Positions 7,864-16,813 of a stretch of DNA of 64,000 bases are shown piece by piece. The stretch comes from Thermithiobacillus tepidarius DSM 3134 (GTDB lineage Bacteria > Pseudomonadota > Gammaproteobacteria > Acidithiobacillales > Thermithiobacillaceae). The position numbers were made by a program, and so were the translations under genes. A model generated the notes under the pieces. It worked only from the letters and a program-made list of their open reading frames with translations, was not told the DNA's origin and searched no databases. Numbering within the stretch: the stretch's first letter is position 1; each line of letters starts with the position of its first letter. The stretch covers positions 1 to 64,000 of the forward strand of contig NZ_AUIS01000009.1 in NCBI RefSeq assembly GCF_000423825.1. Reading direction: 5' to 3'.

Positions 7864-7944
7864 TCAGCCGATCAGTCCGCCGAGGGACGCGGCCAGCAGC
7901 GTGCGCCCGACGAAAAGTAGCTCCAACCGCCAGTCGAAATTCAC
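7864..7944 (-). pseudogene. MgtC/SapB family N-terminal remnant
   Basis: A 26-codon frame starts with GTG overlapping the stop of the upstream ATPase (GTGA) behind GGAGGCGCATC. It encodes NFDWRLELLFVGRTLLAASL then GGLIG, the first helix of MgtC/SapB proteins, normally followed by LERE. A TGA follows GGLIG and nothing recognisable comes after it. The good RBS and coupling suggest a gene that was intact until recently and has lost everything after its first helix. A new small membrane peptide is the alternative. Confidence 0.55.
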
Positions 7945-10295
7945 GATGCGCCTCCGTTTGCCGGCAGGCGGATTTCCTCCCGGTAGGCCAGGAGACGCAA
8001 GGCGTTGACAACCACCAGCACGGTGGACCCCTCATGCACCAGCACCGCCAGGCCGATGCCCGCCCAACCTAACAGGGTCGCGGGAATGAGCAGGGCTACC
8101 ACGCCGAGCGAAACCCAGAGATTCTGGCGGATCACCTGCCGGGCCGCACGGCTCAGCGCCACGGCGAAGGGCAGTTTCGACAGGTCATCGGCCATGAGCG
8201 CGACGTCTGCTGTCTCCAGGGCCACGTCGGTGCCGGCTCCGCCCATGGCGATACCTACGGTCGCGCGGGCCATGGCCGGTGCATCGTTGACGCCGTCGCC
8301 CACCATCGCCACCGGGCCGTAGGCTTGCTCCAGTTCCCCGACGGCCCGGACCTTATCCTCCGGCAAGAGGCCCGCCAGGACCTCATCCAGACCGACCGAC
8401 TGGCTGATAGCCCGCCCGGCGCGCTCGTTGTCGCCGGTAAGCAGGATCGTCCTGCGCATGCCCAGCCCGCGCAATTGCGTCAGCATGTCACGTACGCCAG
8501 GACGCGGCGTGTCCGCCAAACCCAGCACGCCAAGGAAGTTGATGCCGGCGCGCACCAGCATGACGGTTCTGCCGGCCTCTTCCAGACGGGTCACGGTCTG
8601 GTCAACGATCTCGGGCAGAGGCTCTCCCTCAAAGAGCCGCAAATTGCCGACCGCGATTTCCCGCCCCTCGATCCGAGCCCGCAGCCCCTTCCCGGTAACG
8701 GAATCTAGGGCTTCGGGCTCGCGCCAATCCAGGTTTCTCTCGCGCGCGGCCGTTAGCACCGCCTGTGCCAGCGGATGCGCGCTGCGGCTTTCCACCGCTG
8801 CGGCCGTGCGCAGCAGCGAGTCCTCGTCGCCATTGAAGGCCACGACATCGGTGAGGCGGGGTTTGCCTTCGGTGATGGTGCCGGTCTTGTCGAAGGCGAT
8901 GGCGGACAAGGCACCGAGGTTCTCCAGGTGGACGCCGCCCTTGACCAGCACGCCGCCGCGCGCGGCGCGCGCAACGCCGGACAGTACGGCCGAAGGCGTG
9001 GCGATGGCCAGGGCGCAAGGCGAGGCGGCCACCAGCACCGCCATGGCGCGGTAGAATGATGTCGCGAAAGGGATGCCAAACAAGGGTGGCAGCACGATCA
9101 GGAGTCCGGCGCCAACGAGCACGACGGGAACGAAAACACGCTCAAAACGGTCGGTGAAGCGCTGCGTTGGGGACTTTTCCGTCTGCGCAGTGGTCACCAA
9201 CTCGACCATGCGCGACAGCGTGCTCTCGCGCGCGAGCTTGGTGGCCTCGACAACCAGCGCCCCTTCGCCATTGATGGTACCGGAAAAGACGGTGGTCCCT
9301 ACCGACTTGTCGACCGGCATAGACTCGCCGGTGATCGGCGACTGATCCACCGCCGAGCTGCCCGAAACCACGCGGCCGTCGGCAGGAATGCGCTGACCGG
9401 GTTTCACCACCACCCGGTCGCCCCGTTGCAGATCCTCCACCCTTACCTCGATCTCGGCCTCGTCGCGCTGCACGAGGGCGGTTTTGGGGGCGAGCGCCGC
9501 CAACGCCTCGATGGCTTTGCGCGCCCGGTTCATGGCCAAATGTTCGAGGGCGTGGCCCAGGCTGAAGAGGAAAAGCAGCAGGGCGCCCTCCGCCCAGGCG
9601 CCCAGGGCGGCGGCGCCCGCTGCCGCCACGATCATCAGGAGGTCGATGTCGAAGCGGCGGCTCCGCAGGCTCTGCCAAGCGTCGCGCATCGTGTAGAACC
9701 CGCCAGCGGCGTAGGCGACCAGGAACAGGACGAGCGACAGCGGCGGCGGGCCGCCGAAGCGGTCGCCCAACCAGCCGGCAAGAAGAAGGCTACCGGCCAG
9801 CAGACTGAGAATGAGTTCGCGGTGCTCCGCAAGCCAACCGCGCTCGCGGCCTTTCTCGATCACGCTGTAGCCGAGCGCCTCGATGCGCTGGCGGATGGCA
9901 TCCAGGGACACTTTCTCGGTGTCGTATTCCAGGCGCAGGCGTTCGGCGGCATAGCTCACCGAGGCCTCCAGCACGCCGTCCATGCGCCCGAGCGCATGCT
10001 CGATGACGCCAGCACAGTCGGCGCAGTCCATGCCATCGATGCGCAGCATCGCGTGCTGGTACTGCTTACCGATTTGAGCGCCGGCAGCCTGCACGAGCTG
10101 GCGCACCCGCGCGACATCGACATGTGCCGGATCGTAGTGCACGCAGAGGCGGGCGGTGCCGTCCTCGCGGATGAGATGGGCCTGCTCCAGGCCCTCCGCT
10201 TGCAACAGTTGCGTCAAGCGCTGGAAGCAGGCGTCATGTTCATCCGGCAGGTTGGGAAGGATAAGTGACAAATCCAAGGCCAGCTTCGCGGTCAT
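7941..10295 (-). CDS. P1B-type heavy-metal ATPase with SPC/HEGST motifs
   Basis: A 784-residue pump. The N terminus has a degenerate HMA-like domain without Cys (1-75), then a full HMA domain with GMDCADC (Cys91, Cys94). It continues with TGES at 322, SPCALAIATP at 425, the phosphorylated Asp in DKTGT at 469, GDGVNDAPA at 666 and HEGST in the last helix pair at 754. SPC plus HEG(S/T) marks the P1B-4 subgroup (Co, Ni, Fe(II), Zn/Cd) rather than the CPC copper or zinc pumps. An N-terminal HMA domain is unusual for that subgroup. It exports metal from the cytoplasm. It follows the PII gene by 22 bases in the metal cluster. Confidence 0.88.
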   Translation of the reverse strand: MTAKLALDLSLILPNLPDEHDACFQRLTQLLQAEGLEQAHLIREDGTARLCVHYDPAHVDVARVRQLVQAAGAQIGKQYQHAMLRIDGMDCADCAGVIEHALGRMDGVLEASVSYAAERLRLEYDTEKVSLDAIRQRIEALGYSVIEKGRERGWLAEHRELILSLLAGSLLLAGWLGDRFGGPPPLSLVLFLVAYAAGGFYTMRDAWQSLRSRRFDIDLLMIVAAAGAAALGAWAEGALLLFLFSLGHALEHLAMNRARKAIEALAALAPKTALVQRDEAEIEVRVEDLQRGDRVVVKPGQRIPADGRVVSGSSAVDQSPITGESMPVDKSVGTTVFSGTINGEGALVVEATKLARESTLSRMVELVTTAQTEKSPTQRFTDRFERVFVPVVLVGAGLLIVLPPLFGIPFATSFYRAMAVLVAASPCALAIATPSAVLSGVARAARGGVLVKGGVHLENLGALSAIAFDKTGTITEGKPRLTDVVAFNGDEDSLLRTAAAVESRSAHPLAQAVLTAARERNLDWREPEALDSVTGKGLRARIEGREIAVGNLRLFEGEPLPEIVDQTVTRLEEAGRTVMLVRAGINFLGVLGLADTPRPGVRDMLTQLRGLGMRRTILLTGDNERAGRAISQSVGLDEVLAGLLPEDKVRAVGELEQAYGPVAMVGDGVNDAPAMARATVGIAMGGAGTDVALETADVALMADDLSKLPFAVALSRAARQVIRQNLWVSLGVVALLIPATLLGWAGIGLAVLVHEGSTVLVVVNALRLLAYREEIRLPANGGAS

Positions 10296-10317
10296 GTCTG
10301 CATCCCCTTTGCCCGCT

Positions 10318-10641
10318 TTAGGTCCGCTCGCCAGTGATCGGGATCGCCTGCAGCACTTCGGTCACATAAATCATGCCCGCCTTGGCTTGACCCGTCTGCG
10401 CATTGCGCTTGATGATCTCCACCAAGCGTTCGACTTGGTCGTCCTCGCACACGAGTTCCAGCTTGTACTCGAAGATGATGGCCTGGGCCAATTCCACGGA
10501 GTAGTGCTGCTCGCGGGTATCAATGGCTCTCAGAAGGCCTCTGACAACTGCCGCGCAGACGCTCGTGCAATCGGCTTCTTTCAGCGCATCCAAGACATCG
10601 GCAATGCGGTTGCTGTGGATGATGGCATTGATCTCTTTCAT
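10318..10641 (-). CDS. PII-like protein of the metal-efflux type (PII-NG)
   Basis: A 107-residue protein starting MKEINAIIHSNRIADVLDAL, a clear GlnB fold. The T-loop is short and lacks the uridylylated Tyr (REQHYSVELAQAIIFEYKLEL), and the nucleotide-binding loop GKIGDGKIF of GlnB reads GQAKAGMIYV. Canonical nitrogen signalling is therefore unlikely. PII-like proteins of this sort are known to be encoded next to CusA/CzcA pumps, which is the case here: it lies 51 bases after czcA. The start is fixed by AGGAGG before the ATG. Its ligand and target are unknown; control of the pump is an inference from position. Confidence 0.8.
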   Translation of the reverse strand: MKEINAIIHSNRIADVLDALKEADCTSVCAAVVRGLLRAIDTREQHYSVELAQAIIFEYKLELVCEDDQVERLVEIIKRNAQTGQAKAGMIYVTEVLQAIPITGERT

Positions 10642-10692
10642 ACATCCTCCTAGACGAAGGCAGGCGGCCCGCATGGGCCACCCGGCTTGGTG

Positions 10693-13600
10693 TCAATCGA
10701 CTTGCTGCTTGCGCTCCCGGCGGGTCTCCACCCATTCGTACATCAATGGCAGGAGAAGCAGGGTGAGCGCCGTGGATGTGAAAAGTCCGCCGACCACCAC
10801 GGTGGCCAGGGGCCGCTGGGTCTCTGCGCCCACGCCGGTGGACAGCAGCATGGGGATGAGGCCAAGGATGGCCACCGAGGCGGTGATCAGTACCGGCCGT
10901 AGGCGCAACGCTGCGCCTTGGCGCACCGCCTCGCGTACGGAGTAACCCTGCCGCCGCAGGTCGTTGATGAACGATACCAGGACGATGCCGTTCAGCATGG
11001 CGACGCCAAAGACAGCAATGAAGCCGATGGCCGAGGGGACCGAGACGTATTGGCCGGTAATGAAGAGCCCGACCACACCGCCGATGATTGCGAAGGGCAC
11101 ATTGGCGATGATGAGCGTGGCGTAGGTGAGCGAATTGAAGGCCGTGTAGAGTAGGATGAAGATGAGCCCGATGGTCAGCGGCACGATGATGGACAGGGTC
11201 GCCATGGCGCGCTGCTGGTTCTCGAAGGCGCCGCCCCACTCGATCCAGTAACCGGCCGGCAATTTCACCTGCTGCTGGATGGCTTGATTGGCGTCCTGCA
11301 CGAAGCTGTTCACATCACGGCCCTTGACGTCCATCTGGATCACGGCATAGCGCTGCAACTGCTCGCGGCGCACGAAGGAATAACCTTCGTCCATCTCCAC
11401 ACTGGCCACGCGCGACAACGGCACCAGCACCCCACCCTGGGTCCGGATCGGAATGTTTTGGATGGCCGCCACGCTGCTGCGGTCCTTGGCATCGAGCCAA
11501 ACCAGAATGTCGAAGCGCTTGACACCATCGATCAGGGTGCTGACCGTCTTGCCGCCAATGCCCGCTTGCACCACCTCCAGCACGTCGTCGGCGTTGATGC
11601 CGTAACGCGCAGCCGCCTGCCGGTCGAGGCGGATGACGAGTTGCGGCTTGCCCTTGTTGGCCTCCAGGGAAAGATCCGCAACTCCGGGTACCCTCTCCAA
11701 GACCGCCTTGAGCTGCCCCGACAGACGGTCCAGAGTGGCCAGGTCCTCACCATAAAGCTTCAGGGCCAAGGTGGCGCGCACGCCGGAAATGAGTTCCTCC
11801 ACGCGCATCTGGATCGGCTGGGTGGCGGCGATCACTGCGGTGGGCACCTGTTTTTCCAGGCTTTCTTGCATTTGCCGGCTCAGCTCCTGGAAGGACACGT
11901 CCTGCGGCCACTGCTCCCGGGGTTTCAGATCGACCAGGATCTCCATGTAGTTGACGTCCGCCGTCTCGCCCTTTTCCGCGCGGCCGATCATGGCGAGCGC
12001 CGACTGGGTTTGCGGGAAGCGCTTGAGAGCGGTTTCGACGCTTTCCGAGATCCGGATGGATTCATCGAGGTTGGTAGAGGGAATGCTGGTCACCCGGAAC
12101 ATGATGCTGCCTTCCTGCAAGGTCGGCATGAACTCCTTGCCGAGAAAGGGAAAGAGGCCGATGGAGACGAGCAGCAGCGCCAAGGCGCCGCCGATCATGA
12201 CCGGCTTGTGGTCCAGCGCCCAATCCAGGCGCGGCAGATAGAGCTTTTTCGCCCAGCGCACCACGAAGGTGTCCTTTTCCTCCTTGGGCTTGAGGATCAG
12301 CGCCGCCAGCACCGGGATCAGGGTCATGGTCAGGAACAGCGAACCGAGCATGGCGAAGCTGATGGTGAAGGCCATGGGCTTGAAGAGCTTGCCCTCGAGT
12401 CCCGAAAGCGAGAAGAGCGGCAAAAAGACCACGATAATGATCATGATGGCGAAAGCGATGGGGTTCATCACCTCGCGCGCCGCTTCCAGGATCACATGGG
12501 TCTTGTTGACCGTCTTGCCCACTTGATGGCCCAGCAGGCGGAAGCTGTTTTCCACCATCACCACCGCTCCGTCCACCATCATGCCGATGCCGATGGCCAA
12601 ACCGGCGAGCGACATCAGATTGGCCGAGAGCCCCGTCTGCTGCATGAGGATGAAGGCGATCAGCATGGCCAGGGGCAGAGCGATGATCACCACGATGGCG
12701 GAGCGGATCTCCCCAAGGAACAGGAAAAGTACGATGGCCACCAGAATCGAACCTTCGATCAGTGCCCGCTCGGCGGTGCTGACCGCCTTTTCCACCAAGG
12801 CGGTGCGGTCGTAGACGGGATTGACGGTCACGCCGGCGGGCAAGGCCTGTTTGACCTGCGCAAGCTTGGCCTTGACTGCGTCCACTACGTTCTTGGCGTT
12901 TTCACCGATGCGGGCGAGCGCCATGCCAAGCACGACCTCCCTGCCGTCCCTGGTGACGGCGCCAAAGCGCAATGCCGGGGCTTCCGTGACCGACGCCACA
13001 TCGCGCACGTAGACCGGCGTACCCTCGCGCTCGGCGATCACGATGTTGCCGATATCCTGGACGTTGCCCACCAGACCCAAACCGCGTACCAGATACTGTT
13101 CCTGGCCCAGATTGATGTACTGCCCACCCACCTGACGGTTGTTGGTCATGATGGCCTCCATCACTCCCTTGTAGGTCAGGCCGTACTTGATGAGTTGCTG
13201 AGGATTGATCAGCACCTGATACTGCTTCTCTTGGCCGCCCCAGGACATGACGTCGTCCACGCCCGGCGCGGTGCGCAGCACCATGCGTACGGTCCAGTCC
13301 TGCAGGGTGCGCAGATCCATTTCGGAGAGCTTTTGGTCGGCCGCCTCGATGGTGTACCAGAACACCTGGCCCAGGCCTGAGGTATTGGGCCCCAGTTCCG
13401 GTTCGCCATAACCTTCAGGGATGCGGGAACGCACTTCCTGCAACTTCTCCGCTACGCGCTGGCGGGCGAAGTAGATATCGATATTGTCCTCGAAATAGAC
13501 GCTGACGTAGGAGAGACCGAAGAGCGAGACCGAGCGGATCTGGTCCACGCCGGGCAGACCGGCCATGGCGGACTCCACCGGGAAGGTCAGAAGCTTTTCC

Positions 13601-13782
13601 ACGTCTTCGGCGGCCAGCCCGGGGGATTCGGTGTAGATGTTGACCTGTACCGGGGTGACGTCCGGGAAGGCATCCACCGGCACTTCTCGCCAGGCCTTCA
13701 CGCCCAGCCCGACAATGATCAAGAAACCCACCAGTACCAGCACTTTGTAGCGTAGGGAGAGATCGACGATGGTATTCAGCAT
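10693..13782 (-). CDS. czcA: CzcA/CusA family RND metal efflux pump
   Basis: A 1029-residue inner-membrane RND transporter of the heavy-metal (HME) class, the usual length. It opens with one membrane helix (YKVLVLVGFLIIVGLGVKAW), then the periplasmic porter domain (VDAFPDVTPVQVNI, GLPGVDQIRSVSLFGLSYV). The TM4 region with GIGMMVDGAVVMVEN carries the Asp of the proton relay near residue 400. The second half repeats this layout. It takes metal cations from the periplasm or cytoplasm to the outer-membrane channel using the proton gradient. The gene follows the adaptor gene by 12 bases. Zn/Co/Cd versus Cu/Ag specificity cannot be fixed by eye. Confidence 0.92.
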   Translation of the reverse strand: MLNTIVDLSLRYKVLVLVGFLIIVGLGVKAWREVPVDAFPDVTPVQVNIYTESPGLAAEDVEKLLTFPVESAMAGLPGVDQIRSVSLFGLSYVSVYFEDNIDIYFARQRVAEKLQEVRSRIPEGYGEPELGPNTSGLGQVFWYTIEAADQKLSEMDLRTLQDWTVRMVLRTAPGVDDVMSWGGQEKQYQVLINPQQLIKYGLTYKGVMEAIMTNNRQVGGQYINLGQEQYLVRGLGLVGNVQDIGNIVIAEREGTPVYVRDVASVTEAPALRFGAVTRDGREVVLGMALARIGENAKNVVDAVKAKLAQVKQALPAGVTVNPVYDRTALVEKAVSTAERALIEGSILVAIVLFLFLGEIRSAIVVIIALPLAMLIAFILMQQTGLSANLMSLAGLAIGIGMMVDGAVVMVENSFRLLGHQVGKTVNKTHVILEAAREVMNPIAFAIMIIIVVFLPLFSLSGLEGKLFKPMAFTISFAMLGSLFLTMTLIPVLAALILKPKEEKDTFVVRWAKKLYLPRLDWALDHKPVMIGGALALLLVSIGLFPFLGKEFMPTLQEGSIMFRVTSIPSTNLDESIRISESVETALKRFPQTQSALAMIGRAEKGETADVNYMEILVDLKPREQWPQDVSFQELSRQMQESLEKQVPTAVIAATQPIQMRVEELISGVRATLALKLYGEDLATLDRLSGQLKAVLERVPGVADLSLEANKGKPQLVIRLDRQAAARYGINADDVLEVVQAGIGGKTVSTLIDGVKRFDILVWLDAKDRSSVAAIQNIPIRTQGGVLVPLSRVASVEMDEGYSFVRREQLQRYAVIQMDVKGRDVNSFVQDANQAIQQQVKLPAGYWIEWGGAFENQQRAMATLSIIVPLTIGLIFILLYTAFNSLTYATLIIANVPFAIIGGVVGLFITGQYVSVPSAIGFIAVFGVAMLNGIVLVSFINDLRRQGYSVREAVRQGAALRLRPVLITASVAILGLIPMLLSTGVGAETQRPLATVVVGGLFTSTALTLLLLPLMYEWVETRRERKQQVD

Positions 13783-13794
13783 TACATTTTCCCC

Positions 13795-15003
13795 TTAATC
13801 CGCATCGCCGATCTGCGACTTCAATAGACGCGCCTTCAAGGCGTAAGCTCCACTGACCACCACCCGTTCACCCGGTTTCAGTCCCGCCTGAATCAGGGTC
13901 TGGCCGCCGAACTTTTCGCCGGGCCGCACCGCGCGGGGCTGGAAGCCGTCAGCCTCGGCCACAAAGACGGTCGGCTGGCCCTGCAGCAGCACCACGGCAT
14001 CATCGGGCACTTGGAGCACCTGTTTGCGGGCGAGTGTCTCGATGGCGACGGTGGCGAACATGTTGGGCCGTAAGCGGCCTTCCGGATTGGCAACCTCCAC
14101 CCGCGCCTTGATGGTGCGCGTCTCCGGGTCCACGACCGGGCTGAGATAGGTGACCCGGCCTTCGAAGCGTTCACCGGGATAGGCTGCGATAGTGACATCG
14201 GCCGACAGGCCTGGCCGCAGCTTGCCCAGATCCTTTTCAAAGATGTCCGCCTCAATCCACATGTTGGACAGATCCGCCACGGTAAAGAGGGGTTGATCCG
14301 GACCCGCCAGCTCGCCGATAACGGCCTTTTTCTCGATCACCATGCCGGCAATGGGCGCGGTCACAGGCACCACCGAGGGCTCGCCGTCGCTTTTGACGGC
14401 CACGCCATAGGTATGCAGCCGTTCGCGCGCGGCACGCAAGTTGGCTTGGGCTTGCTGCAGTTCGGCCCGGGCCCGCAGGTAATCCTTTTGCGCCACGATC
14501 TGCTGCCGATACAGGCGCTCGGCGCGTTCAAAATTTGCCTGGGCAAGCAAGTGCTCGCTTTGCGCCTGTTGGTAGCTTGCGCGCGCCTGGCCGGCCTCGA
14601 CGCTATTGACCACCGCAAGCACCTGGCCGCGCCGGACCCGGTCTCCGAGATTGGCATCGACGCGGGTCAGGCGGCCGGCGATCAGCGGTGCCACATGCGC
14701 TATCCGGTTCTGGTTTGGCTGGATGGTCGCCGTGACAATCACACGCTCGGCGACATCCTGCAACTGCACCGGCGCGGTACGAAGACCCGCAGTGCGGGCT
14801 TCTTCGGCGCCGAGCTTCAGCAGGCTCTTTTCAGGTGCGCCGGATGCCGGCTGGGCAATGGATTTCTCGGCAGCCGGTACTTCGTCTTGCTTCTGCTGGT
14901 CGCGGCCGCAACCCGGCAGGGCCAGCGTGGCGAGCAACACGACAAAGGCGGTAAGCAGGGCGGCCGGCTGACGCGCGATGCAATCTTTGAGGATTCTTTT
15001 CAT
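13795..15003 (-). CDS. czcB: RND efflux periplasmic adaptor, lipoprotein
   Basis: A 402-residue protein starting MKRILKDC with a lipoprotein signal ending LATLALPGC. Then come a beta-barrel/lipoyl part (IVTATIQPNQNRIAHVAPL, GDRVRRGQVLAVVNS), a coiled-coil hairpin rich in Gln and Ala (RASYQQAQSEHLLAQANFERAE, LRARAELQQAQANLRAARERL) and the membrane-proximal barrel (YLSPVVDPETRTIKARVEV). It bridges the RND pump and the TolC-type channel. There is no His-rich N-terminal metal domain as in some CzcB. Its ATG overlaps the stop of the upstream channel gene (ATGA), so the genes are translationally coupled. Confidence 0.9.
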   Translation of the reverse strand: MKRILKDCIARQPAALLTAFVVLLATLALPGCGRDQQKQDEVPAAEKSIAQPASGAPEKSLLKLGAEEARTAGLRTAPVQLQDVAERVIVTATIQPNQNRIAHVAPLIAGRLTRVDANLGDRVRRGQVLAVVNSVEAGQARASYQQAQSEHLLAQANFERAERLYRQQIVAQKDYLRARAELQQAQANLRAARERLHTYGVAVKSDGEPSVVPVTAPIAGMVIEKKAVIGELAGPDQPLFTVADLSNMWIEADIFEKDLGKLRPGLSADVTIAAYPGERFEGRVTYLSPVVDPETRTIKARVEVANPEGRLRPNMFATVAIETLARKQVLQVPDDAVVLLQGQPTVFVAEADGFQPRAVRPGEKFGGQTLIQAGLKPGERVVVSGAYALKARLLKSQIGDAD

Positions 15004-16361
15004 GGATTCACCATATTCGGGTTTACAGGAGACGGCGCCTCGGCCAGGGGGCCGGATGCACCCGGCCAGCCGGACGTTCCCTCGATCGCCAATTGCGTCA
15101 GGCGCAATTCGGTCTGGGCCTCCAGCAGGTTGCGCCGGCTGTCCAGGACTTGGCGGTTGAGCAGCAGCAACTGCAGCAGTCCGATCTCGCCCTCGCGGTA
15201 AGCGATGCGGGACAGGCGCTGGTTTTCCTCCAGCCGGGGCAGGACCTCGCGCTGCAGCCGCTCGACGCGAGCGACCAGGCTTTCCCACTGGCGCCACAGG
15301 GCCTGAAGCTGGGCGCGGGCGTCGCGGCTCAACGCCCGCTGGTCGATTTCGCGTTGGGTGAGCTCGGTTTGGGCGCGGCCGATGCCGGTGGCGTTGCGGC
15401 GGAAGAGGGGAATGGGCAGGGCGACGTTGACACCCAGCAGGGTGTCGTTACCAAGGGCTGAGCCCTCGCGCCCATAGCTCACCCCGACAGTGACATCCGG
15501 CGAAACGGCGGCGCGCTCCAGGCGAAGCAGGCTCCGGGCCCCGTTCACGCGCAGGGCCGCGGCGCGCAAGTCGGGACGCCGATCCACGCTGGCAAGCAGT
15601 TCCTCCAGGGTGTAGCGGGGCAGGGGGGTGTCCAGCGTGCCGCTGACTTCGGGCAGCGACGGCGGTGGCAATTGCAGCAGCGCCGCCAGGTCCGAACGCG
15701 CCTGGATCAACTGCTCCTGGAGGAGCAGGATCTGGTTGCGCGCCTGCTCGGCCTCGACCTGGGCGAGGTTGTTGTCCAGGCGCGTATCCTCGCCGGCGTT
15801 GAAACGCTTCTGGACGGCTGCTGCCGAGTCCTCGATGAGCCGGAGCGTTTCCCGCTCCATGGCGATGCGCTGCTGTAGCCCCAGCACCCGGAAGAAACGT
15901 TGGGCCACTTCCAGCCGCAGTTGGCGGCGCACATCCAGGATGTCGGCCTGCGTCGCCGCCATGTTGTCCTCGGCAATGCGACGGCGAAGCCCCTGCTGGC
16001 CGGCGGTCTCAAAGGTCTGTGCAAGTCCCGCGCTCCAGTCGCGGGTGTTGGTCACCGCCTGGCCGGGCTCCGGGATCCGGCGCCGCAACCACTCGCCGGA
16101 AACGGTGGGGTTGTTCCACAGCGGTGCCCGGGCATCACGTTGCTGACCGCGGGCGGTGCTCAGATTGGCCTGGACGGCCTGCAAGGCGGGATTGGCGGCT
16201 TCGGCTTGCTGCCAAGCCTGTTCCAACGTGAGCGGCTGCGCCCAAGCGGCGGTGCCGCAAACAAAGTTGAAGACAGTTGCCAGCACCGCAAGACGGAGCC
16301 GGCGATAGGCACGAGCCGGCGCGGAGCGCACGGCAGCGTGCAAGACATGACGAGATTCCAC
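15000..16361 (-). CDS. czcC: TolC-type outer-membrane channel of the RND pump
   Basis: A 453-residue outer-membrane factor. The start is taken as GTG (VESRHVLHAAV) because AAGGAG lies 5 bases before it. The signal peptide ends around CGTAAWAQ. The mature part shows the two outer-membrane-efflux repeats (LEQAWQQAEAANPALQAVQ; LEELLASVDRRPDLRAAALR) and long helical coiled-coil stretches. It forms the exit duct for CzcAB. It is the first of the three pump genes, 80 bases after the small Cys/His protein gene, with a hairpin between them. Confidence 0.9.
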   Translation of the reverse strand: MESRHVLHAAVRSAPARAYRRLRLAVLATVFNFVCGTAAWAQPLTLEQAWQQAEAANPALQAVQANLSTARGQQRDARAPLWNNPTVSGEWLRRRIPEPGQAVTNTRDWSAGLAQTFETAGQQGLRRRIAEDNMAATQADILDVRRQLRLEVAQRFFRVLGLQQRIAMERETLRLIEDSAAAVQKRFNAGEDTRLDNNLAQVEAEQARNQILLLQEQLIQARSDLAALLQLPPPSLPEVSGTLDTPLPRYTLEELLASVDRRPDLRAAALRVNGARSLLRLERAAVSPDVTVGVSYGREGSALGNDTLLGVNVALPIPLFRRNATGIGRAQTELTQREIDQRALSRDARAQLQALWRQWESLVARVERLQREVLPRLEENQRLSRIAYREGEIGLLQLLLLNRQVLDSRRNLLEAQTELRLTQLAIEGTSGWPGASGPLAEAPSPVNPNMVNP

Positions 16362-16416
16362 GATTACTCCTTCGCGTGTGAGCGCTGCGCCCGTTCGGCA
16401 CGGACGCAAGCACTCG

Positions 16417-16449
16417 GGATTTAACCGCTAATCAGACGGGCTTAAATCC
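16417..16449 (-). repeat. Hairpin between the CzcI-like gene and czcC
   Basis: Inverted repeat GGATTTAA / TTAAATCC extended by a CCG/CGG pair, overlapping the stop of the upstream small gene. There is no T tract. It could cause partial termination or mRNA processing before czcC. Confidence 0.4.
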
Positions 16450-16813
16450 AGGCGAGGAGGCGCGGAGGACGCAGTGGAGTAGTGGGGGAGTAGCTGCTTG
16501 GCGTGGAGCGGGTGTGAGCGATCCGTTCTTGGGGCATAGCGGCGACAGACCACTGGAAATCCTGGCTGATTTCACCTTGAAAGTGGGTAAGGAAGTGACA
16601 GCCGTGATTGCAGACATTTTGCGTCTTGCCGTCGTGCTCCGCGGACGCGTTCGTACTACCCAGGTCAAGATAGTGGCTATCCGCCGAGACACTGGTACGC
16701 TGCGCCTCGAAGACTATGTCCTCAAGAATCGCGCGATCGAACGTCCAGCCGCCCGTGTTGACCAGAAAGGCCAAGAGGAGGAACAGAGCGGCATTGTGGG
16801 CTATGCGTGTCAT
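16442..16813 (-). CDS. Small secreted Cys/His protein upstream of czcCBA (CzcI-like)
   Basis: A 123-residue protein with an N-terminal hydrophobic segment (IAHNAALFLLLAFLVNTGGW) that can be a signal peptide. A motif NVCNHGCHFLTHFQG follows in the middle, and the C terminus is Pro/Thr-rich. A small periplasmic protein with Cys/His clusters commonly precedes czcCBA (CzcI type) and is thought to sense or bind metal; this one fits in position and composition, but I cannot confirm homology. Its ATG overlaps the stop of the preceding SHOCT frame (ATGA). Confidence 0.6.
   Translation of the reverse strand: MTRIAHNAALFLLLAFLVNTGGWTFDRAILEDIVFEAQRTSVSADSHYLDLGSTNASAEHDGKTQNVCNHGCHFLTHFQGEISQDFQWSVAAMPQERIAHTRSTPSSYSPTTPLRPPRLLAWI

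Noticed and set aside
11284-13380. Open frame of 698 codons opposite czcA
   Set aside because: Antisense shadow in GC-rich DNA: it is exactly opposite a complete RND pump gene, His/Gln/Asp-rich without family motifs, and has no RBS.
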